A DNA stretch of 64,000 nucleotides, taken from ENR-C587 sp942493235 (GTDB lineage Bacteria > Bacteroidota > Ignavibacteria > Kapaibacteriales > UBA2268). The stretch covers positions 682,001-746,000 of the forward strand of contig OW818676.1 in assembly GCA_942493235.1 (NCBI GenBank), given 5' to 3'. The notes beneath the pieces are model-generated. The model did no database searches. It was not told the origin of the DNA and was given only the letters and a program-made list of their open reading frames with translations. Positions 16,902 through 30,157 of the stretch are shown piece after piece. Position 1 is the stretch's first letter. Each line of letters opens with the position of its first letter. A program made the position numbers and the translations under genes.

Positions 16902-18542
16902 TTATTTCAGATATTTCTGCAATGTAGGGATTAATCTCTCGCCTCTTAACGACCTTGCGTCTTCAATTATCTTGCCATTTGGGTCAATTAGAAAAATAAA
17001 TGGAACGCCTGTGATTTGAAAAATATCGGCAATAGGGTTTTTGTATAGTCCGGTTGCGAAAGCATGAAGCCAAGGCATTTTCCATTTGCCTTTACGGAAT
17101 TCGATAACATCCGCCGGTGATAAGTCGAAAGCAATGGATAATATACCAAAGTTCTTATCTTTAAACATTGCATAAGCTGAGTCTAAATGTGGCATTTCCA
17201 AACGGCAGGGACCGCACCAAGTGCCCCATACATCAAGCAGATAATATTTGCCTTTTAAATCAGTAGCACTAATAGTGTCATTGAGATTTTCTAATTTTGC
17301 CAAACTGAAATCAGGAATAGTTTTACCGATTTCTATGTTTTTTTCAGGGTTGAACTCTCTTAATACACTTTTTATATTTTTGCCGTTAGGGTATAATTTT
17401 TTAAATTTTTCAAAGTACTCTTTCTGATACTTTTTATATTTATCACTTCTTGTTGCTGATAATAAGGAATATAAAGTGCGTTCGCGAGTAGATTCTGAAG
17501 GATTATTTGCTGCCATGTCCTGCAAGAATTTACTTTTAAAAGGATTTTCTATAGCTTCGGCAATGAAAAAGGCACAGTAAAAACTTCCCCAATCACTACG
17601 AGCATCAAACACTTTAACAACTTCTTTTGCATATTTTTTTAGTTTCTTAGTATTTACTTTATCCATAGTTTGACCATAAGAAGCAATATCGAACAGATTG
17701 ATGATTTTAAAAGCTCTGATATATTTGTTCGATTCTGTATCAATTGCAGCAATTGCTTTATCTACATATTGGTTTTTGATGATATCCATAGAGTCCCAAT
17801 TACTTTTCATCATCTGTTGCTGACTGTAATAAAGGAAATTATTATGAAGACGCTCATTTTCGACAAAGATGTTGATAAATTTTTTCGTCTCCGGATTATT
17901 TGAGTTTAATTTTGATTTTGTTTGTTCTTTTGAATATGCACTCGAGTCGAATTCGATTTTTACTTTTTTATCTTTTGTAATGATACATGAGATAAAGTCC
18001 ACGCCGCCATCTTTAATGAAATAATCGGCATTTGAACCGTTAAAGCTTCTGAGACCTTGCCTATTTGGGAAATCATAAGCAAGTTGATACTTTAATGTGT
18101 CTGAATTGTTATCTAAAGTAATTGAGTACCTGCCATCTTTCAATTCCAAAGGTAGGATACCATTTTGAAAATCGAATTTGTTGAAGTCACCTACAATTTG
18201 AAGTTTGGAAGGGTCAGCTATTACTATCGGAGACAGTTGTACATCGATATTGAATTCCTTAGTATTTTCGGGGACATAGAATTTAACTTCTCTATCAAAA
18301 TGATAAGTACCGGCGAAGAAATAAGTATAAATTCCCGACTTCTCGACATCAAAAGAATAATTACCATCTTTATCGCAAATAGCTTTTTGTGAAAATTCGC
18401 CTCTTTCTTTTTCTTCTACTACAATTGCTAAAGCTGTCGGCTTGCCGTCGTAACCGGTGATTTTTCCGTAAATTTTTATCTGTGCATTGGAACTATTTGA
18501 TATAGCAAAAAATAATAGAATTAAAAAAGCTACTCTGTTCAT
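16902..18542 (-). CDS. TlpA-like thioredoxin-fold protein with N-terminal beta domains
   Basis: A signal peptide (1-20, ending SNSSNAQ) exports it to the periplasm. Residues ~22-100 look like a carboxypeptidase-regulatory beta domain (IYGKITGYDGKPTALAIV). Residues ~112-200 look like another beta sandwich. A helical middle follows, then a C-terminal thioredoxin domain with WGTWCGPC (redox Cys 443 and 446) and the cis-proline region TGVPFIFLI. Such proteins reduce or isomerise disulfides, for example in cytochrome c maturation or surface-protein folding. It converges on the histidine kinase gene, with 44 bp between the stops. Confidence 0.9.
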   Translation of the reverse strand: MNRVAFLILLFFAISNSSNAQIKIYGKITGYDGKPTALAIVVEEKERGEFSQKAICDKDGNYSFDVEKSGIYTYFFAGTYHFDREVKFYVPENTKEFNIDVQLSPIVIADPSKLQIVGDFNKFDFQNGILPLELKDGRYSITLDNNSDTLKYQLAYDFPNRQGLRSFNGSNADYFIKDGGVDFISCIITKDKKVKIEFDSSAYSKEQTKSKLNSNNPETKKFINIFVENERLHNNFLYYSQQQMMKSNWDSMDIIKNQYVDKAIAAIDTESNKYIRAFKIINLFDIASYGQTMDKVNTKKLKKYAKEVVKVFDARSDWGSFYCAFFIAEAIENPFKSKFLQDMAANNPSESTRERTLYSLLSATRSDKYKKYQKEYFEKFKKLYPNGKNIKSVLREFNPEKNIEIGKTIPDFSLAKLENLNDTISATDLKGKYYLLDVWGTWCGPCRLEMPHLDSAYAMFKDKNFGILSIAFDLSPADVIEFRKGKWKMPWLHAFATGLYKNPIADIFQITGVPFIFLIDPNGKIIEDARSLRGERLIPTLQKYLK

Positions 18543-19383
18543 ATTAAACTCCTTTACTAATACATGTTTGATACATTCAAATATACAAAAAAATTAAATA
18601 CAAAGAACGAAGTAATCCTCAATAATTCCTGTTCAAATACAAATGTAATCTTGCCATATTTGCTATTACATTTTATCTTTATTTTAGACACAAATTATTT
18701 TTAGAAAAACTTTCTCAGCAGTCACCACATCCAGTTATATTCTTAAAGACCTGATATGGGTGGGGTTGACAGATTATCAAACCACCCGCCACACTACGCA
18801 GAGCGTAGTTCGGAGACGAACAAATTCCTACTTCCCGAACCGCTATCCCCGAACCCCGATAAAAGACCCACCCCGTCATCGCTTCGCGATGCCACCCCTC
18901 CTTTTGGAGGGGAATTTCAGCCCCCAGCCCCCAGTCCCCAGCCCCCAGCTCCCAATCCCCAACCCCTAGTCGCACTACGCAGAGCGTAGTAAGGAGGTGA
19001 AATGGAGTGGCACTTTCATTCTACCAATATTCAACAGCTAACGCTGTTGTAAGAATAGAACCATTTTCACCCAAACTTTCTACATTCTAATTCCCATTTC
19101 CCATTTCCTACTTCCCAGCCACCAGCCTTACTACGCAGAGCATAGTAAGGAGGCGAAAGAATCAATTCTAACTAAACTTCCTAATTCCAAGTCATCAGCT
19201 ACCCATACAACCCTTACAAAACAACGAAGATCCTATTTAAATAATTAGCAGTTAAAAAAATAAAGACAAAATTTCTATAATTTGCAAAATAATACGAAAT
19301 ATTTTAAAATAAATTTCGATATATTACATTTATAATGGAAGTTAAATTCCATTTTAAATGGAGCTTATCAGTTAATATTAATA
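18543..19383. other. Gap with dispersed palindromic repeats
   Basis: No gene is supported; frames open here consist of repeat sequence. Hairpins ACTACGCAGAGCGTAGT occur at 18793-18809 and 18974-18990 and a variant at 19130-19147. CAACAGCTAACGCTGTTG lies at 19032-19049. 18920-18967 is a C-rich CCCCAGCC microsatellite. These match the building blocks of the array at 14029, but here they are scattered rather than tandem. The AT-rich end (19230-19383) precedes nuoF. Confidence 0.75.
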
Positions 19384-20727
19384 ATGATACGTGAGAGTAA
19401 AATGCAATCACCCAAGCTTATTTTAAAAGATATTCCTAATTTAGAAAAGATAGATGTTTATATAGCCAATGGTGGATTTTCGGCATATAAAAAGGCTATT
19501 TCTATGAGTCCGGAAGAAGTAACCAATGAAGTAAAGAAATCCGGATTAAAAGGTAGAGGCGGAGCGGGGTTTCCAACAGGTCTTAAATGGTCATTTATGC
19601 CCAAGGGCGAAGGCATAACGCGCTATCTTGCCGTAAATGGTGATGAATCAGAGCCCGGCTCATTTAAAGACAGGCAGATTTTTGAGAAAAATCCATTCCA
19701 GCTAATAGAAGGGATAATGATAGCCGGATATGCTATGCAGCTGACTGCAGCATACATCTATATTCGTGGCGAATATCATAAATGGGTAGAATTAGTTGAG
19801 CAAGCAGTACGTACCGCCTATGAAAATGGCTTTATAGGCAGAAAAATGAAAGATACTTTTGCTAATAATTATTCTATTGATATCTATGTGCATAAAGGAG
19901 CAGGAGCCTATATCTGCGGAGAGGAAACTTCGCTGATGACATCTATTGAGGGAGACAGACCTTACCCGAGAGTAAAGCCGCCATTCCCTGCTCAGAGCGG
20001 GCTTTGGGCAAAGCCTACTACAGTCAACAATGTTGAAACAATTGCTACTATTCCTGCTATTATTAATATTGGTGCTGATGAGTATTCCAAAATCGGTGCT
20101 CCGAAACAGCCCGGAACAATGCTCTTCGGTGTAAGTGGGCATGTAAATAAGCCGGGAATTTATGAATTGCCGACCGGTACTCCGCTGAAAGAAATTATTT
20201 ATGAGATATGTGCCGGTGTAATCAATAATAAAAAAATCAAAGCTGTAATTCCCGGGGGCTCATCAATGCCTCCTATACGAGGTGATGAGGTTGATGATGC
20301 CCGAATGGATGAAGAATCACTTAAGCTATTAGGTACACACATAGGAACCGGTGGGATAATGGTGATGGACGAAGATACTGATATAGTAAAAATAACTTTA
20401 AGAATCGCTCATTTCTATCATCATGAATCCTGCGGTCAATGCACTCCATGCCGAGAAGGTACAGGATGGATGGAGAAGACTCTTAAGCGAATCGTTGATG
20501 GGCAGGGAACGCCAAAAGATTTGGATTTATTAGTTTCCGTTGCAAATAATATCGAAGCCAGAACTGTATGTGCTTTGGGCGATGCCGCCGCTTGGCCTGT
20601 AAGAGGATTTATAAATAAATTCCGAGACGAATTTGAGAAAAGAGTTGCTCCTGCAAATGTATTAATTCCTAAAAATATAGTTCACAGTAAAAGAAATACT
20701 AAACATACACTTGAAATTGCTGTTTAA
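19384..20727 (+). CDS. nuoF: NADH-quinone oxidoreductase subunit F
   Basis: This 51-kDa subunit binds NADH, FMN and the N3 4Fe-4S cluster of respiratory complex I or a related NADH-linked hydrogenase or dehydrogenase. Landmarks are the GRGGAGFPTG loop (57-66, NADH/FMN), GAGAYICGEETSL (172-184), and the cluster cysteines in CGQCTPC (350, 353, 356) plus C396. The length of 447 residues is normal. A second ATG (19402) would remove six residues; neither start has a strong ribosome site. No other nuo gene is near: a terminator follows and repeats precede. It is therefore a solitary nuoF, and its partner subunits must be elsewhere. Confidence 0.95.
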   Translation: MIRESKMQSPKLILKDIPNLEKIDVYIANGGFSAYKKAISMSPEEVTNEVKKSGLKGRGGAGFPTGLKWSFMPKGEGITRYLAVNGDESEPGSFKDRQIFEKNPFQLIEGIMIAGYAMQLTAAYIYIRGEYHKWVELVEQAVRTAYENGFIGRKMKDTFANNYSIDIYVHKGAGAYICGEETSLMTSIEGDRPYPRVKPPFPAQSGLWAKPTTVNNVETIATIPAIINIGADEYSKIGAPKQPGTMLFGVSGHVNKPGIYELPTGTPLKEIIYEICAGVINNKKIKAVIPGGSSMPPIRGDEVDDARMDEESLKLLGTHIGTGGIMVMDEDTDIVKITLRIAHFYHHESCGQCTPCREGTGWMEKTLKRIVDGQGTPKDLDLLVSVANNIEARTVCALGDAAAWPVRGFINKFRDEFEKRVAPANVLIPKNIVHSKRNTKHTLEIAV

Positions 20728-20747
20728 TTAGTACATTGATAAAAAGA

Positions 20748-20774
20748 AAGCCGGGGTTTAGCCCGGCTTGAACA
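20748..20774 (+). terminator. Terminator-like hairpin after nuoF
   Basis: AAGCCGGG (20748-20755) and CCCGGCTT (20762-20769) form a perfect 8-bp stem around GTTTAG, 20 bp after the nuoF stop. There is no long T-run after it, so termination may be partial. Confidence 0.7.
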
Positions 20775-20972
20775 TAGGTTGTGGCGCCTAATTCTAAATG
20801 GGTGAAGAATGCTTCGTATTTACTGAGCGAATCAAATAAATATGAAACTTTTAATTCCTTCGATTTTACTTTATACAAAGTTTGTGCCATTGATTTATTT
20901 AGTTGAAAACCTTCTTAAATTCATTATAATAAGATAACAACTTAATGTTCAAAAACGCACAATAATTGTTAA

Positions 20973-21049
20973 AAATAGCAAATGTGTTAATTTTGATATG
21001 CAAATATGTACAATATGTTTAAAAACGAACAAATGCTGAATTAGGAAAT
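20973..21049 (+). repeat. 77-bp repeat upstream of the DAHP synthase gene, copy 1
   Basis: It aligns without gaps to 21109-21185 with 10 mismatches (about 87 percent identity); the two lie 136 bp apart. The second copy contains the start region of the chorismate mutase-DAHP synthase gene. In this first copy the same frame reads MYNMFKNEQMLN and then stops at TAG, so it is a decayed duplicate of the gene start or a 12-codon leader. Confidence 0.85.
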
Positions 21050-21141
21050 TTACTAATTTTAAGATAAAAAGATGAATGAAAATGAGATTATTGAGTTATT
21101 TTTGTTATAAATAGCAAATATGTTAATATTGATATGCCAAT

Positions 21142-22206
21142 ATGTACAATCTATATAGAAACGAACAAATAATGAATGAGGAAATATATTTATTAAGAGA
21201 TAAAATAGATAAAATAGATAATGCAATTATCGAGCTTTTATCGGAGAGAAAGCGTACATCGGAGAGATTGATAAAATTAAAAAAACAAGTAAGCCTGCCT
21301 ATTGAAGATTTAAACAGAGAGAACGAGATAATTAGTAAGCTACAAGCCAATTCGAATAATTACCTACAAGCTGAATTTATATCTAATATATATAGGCTGA
21401 TATTTAAAAATTCAAAATCTCAGTTTATTGAAAATTGGAAAAAATCTAGCCAATTATACGATGAAATCAAAAAGGGTAAGACCATTATATCGGGTCCTTG
21501 TGCTGTTGAATCTCAGGAACAGATTTTTGAAATAGCTGAAGAGCTTGCAAATTTAGGAATTCGATATTTACGTGGCGGAGCATTTAAGCCAAGAACATCT
21601 CCTAATTCATTTCAAGGTTTAGGAGACCCTGCGGTAGGATATATGAGCCAAGCAGCAGAGAAATTCAAAATGAAGACAGTAATAGAGATTACTTCAGAAG
21701 TTCAATTATATTCTAATTACGATAAAATTGATATAATTCAAATCGGAAGCAGGAATATGACTAATTTTGAACTATTGAAAAGTATAGCTTCGATTTCATC
21801 GGAAGATAAAAAACCAATATTGCTTAAAAGGGGCTATTCATCGACAATAAATGAGTTTTTAAAAGCAGCGGAGTATTTGAAATCTTACGGTAATGACAGT
21901 GTGATTTTATGTTTGCGTGGTATTCGTACATTTGAGCAGATAGATTCCGATTTCCGATTTACTCCGGATTTAGCTTCCATTTTAGAATTAAAGAAGAAAT
22001 GTGACTACCCTGTATTTTTTGACCCATCGCACTCTGCCGGAGATTCAGAATATGTGATTCAGATAGCTAAATCTGCGTTAGAGCTGGGAGCCGATGGATT
22101 AACGATAGAGACTCATTGTAATCCCGAGCTGGCAATGAGCGATGCAGGACAGTGTCTGCATCCGAAATTGCTTAAAGAATTAGCAGAAATAGTAAACAGT
22201 AAATAG
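21142..22206 (+). CDS. aroF: Bifunctional chorismate mutase / DAHP synthase
   Basis: It makes 3-deoxy-D-arabino-heptulosonate 7-phosphate from phosphoenolpyruvate and erythrose 4-phosphate, the first step of aromatic amino acid synthesis. The N-terminal ~90 residues are an AroQ chorismate mutase domain (LLRDKIDKIDNAIIELLSER). Residues ~105-354 are a DAHP synthase barrel with ISGPC (metal-ligand C120), GAFKPRTSP (146-154), DPSHSAG (294-300) and ETHCNP (323-328). In this fusion class, known from Bacillus and Bacteroidota, the mutase domain often mediates feedback inhibition by prephenate or chorismate. Start at 21142 or, less likely to change function, 21172 (MNEEIYLL). The upstream region is duplicated. 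Confidence 0.95.
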   Translation: MYNLYRNEQIMNEEIYLLRDKIDKIDNAIIELLSERKRTSERLIKLKKQVSLPIEDLNRENEIISKLQANSNNYLQAEFISNIYRLIFKNSKSQFIENWKKSSQLYDEIKKGKTIISGPCAVESQEQIFEIAEELANLGIRYLRGGAFKPRTSPNSFQGLGDPAVGYMSQAAEKFKMKTVIEITSEVQLYSNYDKIDIIQIGSRNMTNFELLKSIASISSEDKKPILLKRGYSSTINEFLKAAEYLKSYGNDSVILCLRGIRTFEQIDSDFRFTPDLASILELKKKCDYPVFFDPSHSAGDSEYVIQIAKSALELGADGLTIETHCNPELAMSDAGQCLHPKLLKELAEIVNSK

Positions 22207-22237
22207 AAGATTGTAAAATTAAATTGAATGTATTAGT

Positions 22238-22732
22238 ATGTTAGAAATTCCCAATATACCCAACTGGTCATCAATGCATCCGTTTTTAGTGCATTTCCCG
22301 ATAGCTATTTTATTAGTTGTGCCTATAATAATTACAATTGGTATAATTCTAAAGAAAAATTCCAAATATTGGTTTTATTCGGCATCGGCACTAATGATAA
22401 TTGGCTTATTATCGATAATACTGGCTATAGCAAGTGGTGAAGCATCTGCAGACTTAACGATAATTCCAAAAGCCGCTTCTGATATAGTAGAAAAACACAA
22501 AACTACATCAGTAACTGTTCGTAATGTATTTGCGGGATTGACTTTGCTATACGTTTTAATACAGATGGTGCCGGTGTTAGTGAAGAAGACGTTAAGCGTA
22601 CAATTAAATAGAATTGTTAATTTATGCTTTTTAGTTTTGTATTTAATATGCTGTATAGGGCTGTTTAATGTAGCAAGCATGGGAGCAAGATTAGTTCACG
22701 AATATGGAATAAGCGGATTTATTACACCATAA
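22238..22732 (+). CDS. DUF2231 family membrane protein
   Basis: The 164-residue product has four hydrophobic segments and the family hallmark MHPFLVHFPIAIL near residue 13, where the His residues may bind a cofactor or metal. SGEASADL follows the second helix. Members are inner-membrane proteins of unknown function, sometimes near cytochrome genes. It lies 31 bp after the DAHP synthase gene and is probably co-transcribed; the terminator at 22758 ends the unit. Confidence 0.88.
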   Translation: MLEIPNIPNWSSMHPFLVHFPIAILLVVPIIITIGIILKKNSKYWFYSASALMIIGLLSIILAIASGEASADLTIIPKAASDIVEKHKTTSVTVRNVFAGLTLLYVLIQMVPVLVKKTLSVQLNRIVNLCFLVLYLICCIGLFNVASMGARLVHEYGISGFITP

Positions 22733-22757
22733 TATTTGAAATGAACATACATAAAAG

Positions 22758-22789
22758 GAACCGATTAGTAATCTAATTCGGTTTTTTTT
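22758..22789 (+). terminator. Intrinsic terminator after DUF2231 gene
   Basis: GAACCGATTAG and CTAATTCGGTT pair with one bulge around TAAT and run directly into eight T residues. This is a standard Rho-independent terminator that isolates the upstream operon from the rRNA promoters. Confidence 0.85.
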
Positions 22790-22921
22790 ATGAAAAATCG
22801 AAGCATAATCGAAATATAATAGTCATTATGTAAATATAATGTTGTTAGAGAGTTAGGATAATTATAATAGTTTTGTTCTCCCCCCGTCAGAAAAAAAAAG
22901 GAAGAGAAAAGAAAAAAAAGA

Positions 22922-22953
22922 TTTGGAAAAACGAAAAAAAAGGATTAAGTTTG
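22922..22953 (+). promoter_or_regulatory. rRNA promoter P1
   Basis: The -33 box TTTG (22922-22925) and -7 box TAAGTTTG (22946-22953) are separated by 20 bases. They fit the Bacteroidota consensus TTTG/TAnnTTTG (established for Bacteroides). This is the most divergent of the four. Confidence 0.65.
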
Positions 22954-23075
22954 AATTCTCTTTTGAGAGCGGAAACGTTAAGAGAAGAAGAGAGATTGAA
23001 ACCTGCGAAGATAGCAAACAAGCGGATAGGGGAAAAAAGAAAAAAATCTTTTTTTTAAAAACCTAAAAAAAAGAC

Positions 23076-23106
23076 TTGCAGGGAATTGAAAAAATGATTA
23101 AGTTTG
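23076..23106 (+). promoter_or_regulatory. rRNA promoter P2
   Basis: TTGCA (23076-23080), 18 bases, TAAGTTTG (23099-23106). The sequence after the -7 box (TAACCCGCTACG) is shared with P3. Confidence 0.75.
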
Positions 23107-23195
23107 TAACCCGCTACGAAGTGGGGCAAGAGTAAGCGAGGACGGGAGAGAATTTAAAGAGATTTAAAAAAACTTCAAAGAATCAAAAAAAACAC

Positions 23196-23226
23196 TTGCA
23201 CAAGTTGAAAAAAAGAATTAAGTTTG
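23196..23226 (+). promoter_or_regulatory. rRNA promoter P3
   Basis: TTGCA (23196-23200), 18 bases, TAAGTTTG (23219-23226), with an A-tract upstream that may act as an UP element. It lies 120 bp after P2. Confidence 0.75.
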
Positions 23227-23317
23227 TAACCCGCTACGGAGCGGAGCAAGAGCAAAAATAAGATATGAAGAAAAGATAAAGAAATTTAAAAAAACTTCAA
23301 AAAATAAAAAAAAGTTC

Positions 23318-23348
23318 TTGCACAGAACAAAAAAAAGTATTAGATTTG
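23318..23348 (+). promoter_or_regulatory. rRNA promoter P4
   Basis: TTGCA (23318-23322), 18 bases, TAGATTTG (23341-23348). It is the closest to the 16S gene and lies 122 bp after P3. Confidence 0.72.
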
Positions 23349-23645
23349 AATTCCTTGTTTAACGGCAAGGGCAAGCAAAAAGAAGATAGGTTTAAGAAAT
23401 TAATTTCAAGAAATTAAAAGAAGCAAACTGAAAATACAAAAGCTTGAATTGATTGAAAGAATTGAATAGAATAGGAAGTTCGCTTAAGTAGCGAAATCGG
23501 AACTGGGATAGTTCTTTGAAAACAGGGAGCATATAAGAAAATAAAGATACAACGACAAACCTGTCAATTTTCGAGAGTAATTTTAGAGATAAAAAAAGTC
23601 ATTGGGTCAACTCTGTATTAATTTGAAATAAAAATAAGAATATAT

Positions 23646-25135
<1,490 letters not shown>

Positions 25136-25263
25136 GAGATACAAAGGAGAGTTGATAAGTTACAGTGTAAATGTAATAATAATGATGACAAGCTCAAGAA
25201 AATTGTATCCTAATTCTTAATGTTCCCTATTTTTAGAGAATGCGTTTTGACATTCGAAAGAAT

Positions 25264-25338
<75 letters not shown>

Positions 25339-25365
25339 CCGGTAGGCTGCACGGAAACTATAATA

Positions 25366-25438
25366 GGGTCCATAGCTCAACTGGGAGAGCGCCGGCTTTG
25401 CAAGCCGGAGGTTAGGAGTTCGATCCTCCTTGGATCCA
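25366..25438 (+). tRNA. tRNA-Ala (TGC)
   Basis: Acceptor GGGTCCA pairs with TGGATCC (one G-T pair); the anticodon loop is TTTGCAA with TGC; the T loop is TTCGATC. CCA is not encoded in full. It is 27 bp after tRNA-Ile and is co-transcribed with the rRNAs. Confidence 0.97.
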
Positions 25439-25890
25439 CAGGAAAACTAATTTGAAAATTTAAATTTTAAATAAAATTTGAAATTAAAAGAGACAAGAAA
25501 TTAAAAGTTTGAAATTATTAGAGAATTAATATTGCTGACTATGAAATATATGAAAAGTATAAATTATGGTAAGTAAGTAATTAATTAATAATATCAAATA
25601 GATAATCTTCAATAGATTAAAGTCTAAATGATAAAAATTTGAAATAGTATCGTAAGATACAGGGATTTATAAAAAATCGGCAGTAATGGACTATAAATAG
25701 AAATATATAATAGTAGATTATGAAAAGCTGATAAGGCATAAATCAAGTACATTGACAATAGGTATGGTCTGATTGAGAAAAATCAGACGGAAAACAAGAT
25801 CACAAAATAATATGATGCGTAAATTATAAAGATTTACCGAGCCATGAAGAAAGACGTGGCAAATTAGTATATGAAAACCTAAAATATTTT
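25439..25890 (+). other. 16S-23S spacer with 23S processing arm
   Basis: AT-rich spacer with no gene. Its last ~85 bases (25806-25890) are complementary in several blocks to 28702-28795 after the 23S gene: ATAATATGATG with CATCATATTAT, GATTTACCG with CGGTAAATC, ATGAAGAA with TTCTTCAT, and ACCTAAAA with TTTTTAGG. This is the long stem cut by RNase III to free pre-23S rRNA. Confidence 0.75.
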
Positions 25891-28699
<2,809 letters not shown>

Positions 28700-28701
28700 A
28701 A

Positions 28702-28795
28702 TTTTTTAGGCTTTCATAGACATTATAATTTGTCACGGCACCTTCTTCATAGCCCGGTAAATCTATTGTAATACTCATCATCATATTATATCTTT
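28702..28795 (+). other. 3' arm of the 23S processing stem
   Basis: Complementary to 25806-25890 as described there; the pairing extends over most of the 23S-5S spacer. The 5S gene begins shortly after it. Confidence 0.72.
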
Positions 28796-28840
28796 AAATC
28801 TTGTTTTCATTCCGTCCCTATTAACTACAATTAAAGCTTT

Positions 28841-28960
<120 letters not shown>

Positions 28961-28973
28961 ATCTATAATCATT

Positions 28974-29004
28974 CAGCCCGTCATTCTTTGACGGGCTGTT
29001 TGCG
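28974..29004 (+). terminator. rRNA operon terminator
   Basis: CAGCCCGTCA (28974-28983) and TGACGGGCTG (28989-28998) form a perfect 10-bp stem around TTCTT, followed by TTTGCG. A second copy of this hairpin is at 29887-29912. Confidence 0.9.
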
Positions 29005-29301
29005 TTTATACCCATACCGTATTTATACTTCATATACCTATATTTATTGCCAATCTTAATATTAATTTTATATAAATTATAAAAATAATTTGTAATATTG
29101 AAAAATATATTTGCATATTTGTTTATATTCGTATTGAATTATTAAAATCTAATTCTAAAGCAATTTAATTATACTAAAATAGCACAATCGATTATTATAG
29201 TCTCAAAAAATAAAAGACAATGCTCATTAATAGATAATTATTGAGGCAATTGCTTTAATAATTAACAATTACAAATATTAACAAAAAGGAAAGGTAATAA
29301 T

Positions 29302-29790
29302 ATGAAAATGAAATTATTAATAATATCATTTGCTATGTTGTTGTCATTAAACAATGTTTTTGCTGAGAAATTAAGAACGCATACCACCTCAGGCACATGC
29401 CCAACAGGTAGTGTAAACGACAGGTGGTCAGCTACATGGACATATAATCAAAAAGGGCAGCCTGTAACTGGAGCCGGAATTGACTGCGATGGTAACCCTT
29501 GGAGTAAAGATTTTAGAATTTCCTACCCGGGAAATACTTCTATCTCTATAGAAAATGTAATTGCTAATATTTCAACAATAAACCCATCTATAATACAGGT
29601 AGTAGCAAAAGAGTCAGTTAAATTTAGAATTGTAAACATACAAACTGGATCATGGGTTAGTGACGAAATTATTTATACAGTACCTGATATAATGATTGAT
29701 ATCGACATACATGATTTATCAAATGGTAATTACGGATTAGTAGTAATACTTGAAAATACCGTTATTGATATGATACAATTTATAAAATAA
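29302..29790 (+). CDS. Small secreted protein with T9SS-like C-terminal domain
   Basis: It has a signal peptide (1-21, MKLLIISFAMLLSLNNVFA). A short Cys-containing region follows (GTCPTGSVNDRW, two Cys near 32 and 57 that could form a disulfide). The C-terminal ~80 residues have a T9SS sorting-domain pattern: a strand FRIVNIQTGSWV, then IDIHDLSNGNYGLVVILEN and a closing FIK. I infer export by the SprA-containing T9SS. The mature part outside the sorting domain is only ~60 residues, unusually small. AAAGGAAAGG (29285-29294) upstream is a good ribosome site. The gene lies between two direct copies of the 5S end plus terminator, so it may have been inserted or captured. Function unknown. Confidence 0.75.
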   Translation: MKMKLLIISFAMLLSLNNVFAEKLRTHTTSGTCPTGSVNDRWSATWTYNQKGQPVTGAGIDCDGNPWSKDFRISYPGNTSISIENVIANISTINPSIIQVVAKESVKFRIVNIQTGSWVSDEIIYTVPDIMIDIDIHDLSNGNYGLVVILENTVIDMIQFIK

Positions 29791-29841
29791 ATACGTATCA
29801 TATAAAATATTAAGTAAAGCAATGAATTTAAAAATTTTTTT

Positions 29842-29876
29842 TCCCGTGTGGGAGAGTAGGTCATTGCCAAGCTATC
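29842..29876 (+). pseudogene. 5S rRNA 3'-end fragment
   Basis: The fragment TCCCGTGTGGGAGAGTAGGTC onward repeats the last ~32 bases of the 5S gene with one change (TCATTG for TCACTG). The rRNA terminator follows in the same register. The 5' three quarters of 5S are absent. Confidence 0.88.
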
Positions 29877-29918
29877 TATAATCATTCAGCCCGTCATTAT
29901 TATGACGGGCTGTTTGCG
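29842..29918 (+). repeat. Direct repeat of the 5S end and rRNA terminator
   Basis: 77 bp that match 28929-29004 except for one base in the 5S part and the terminator loop (TTATTA for TTCTT). The two copies bracket 29005-29841, including the secreted-protein gene. The second terminator hairpin (29887-29912) then serves that gene. Confidence 0.9.
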
Positions 29919-30157
29919 ATTTAATTAGTTTAAATATTTCGTTACTATAAAATAATATACATATTAGCAAATAATTATTTGTTATTATATATAAAAATTG
30001 TTAAATTTGTGTTTTACAGCGAATTGTTATTGAGTACAAAAAATTAAACAAAATATACAAGTGTCGATATTTATTTAAACAATGACATTGTATTCTTGGA
30101 ATCTAATGAAGTAAAAAATAGATACAAGAATTGTTAATATTATGAAAAGGATTTATT
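29919..30157. other. AT-rich gap
   Basis: No gene or clear repeat is seen. GAAAAGGA (30142-30149) just before the ATG at 30158 is a likely ribosome site. Confidence 0.5.

Larger units (their letters stand above)
22790..23645 (+). promoter_or_regulatory. rRNA promoter and leader region
   Basis: A purine-rich, A-tract-rich region with four repeated promoter-like blocks (listed separately), then a ~280-nt leader to the 16S gene. The blocks share AAAAAAACTTCAAA upstream, a TTGCA box, 18 bases, and a TAnnTTTG box. TCAACTCT (23607-23614) can pair with AGAGTTGA (25148-25155) as the base of a 16S processing stem. Confidence 0.75.

Noticed and set aside
18715..18989. Overlapping open frames rich in Pro or Gly on both strands
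   Set aside because: They are translations of palindromic and C-rich repeats and have no ribosome site or conserved features.
20699..20890. 63-codon frame on the minus strand
   Set aside because: It runs through the nuoF terminator and into the nuoF 3' end; no family resemblance.
22873..23058. Lys/Arg/Glu-rich open frame upstream of the rRNA genes
   Set aside because: It starts with TTG in purine-rich promoter DNA, and the composition is explained by A-tracts.
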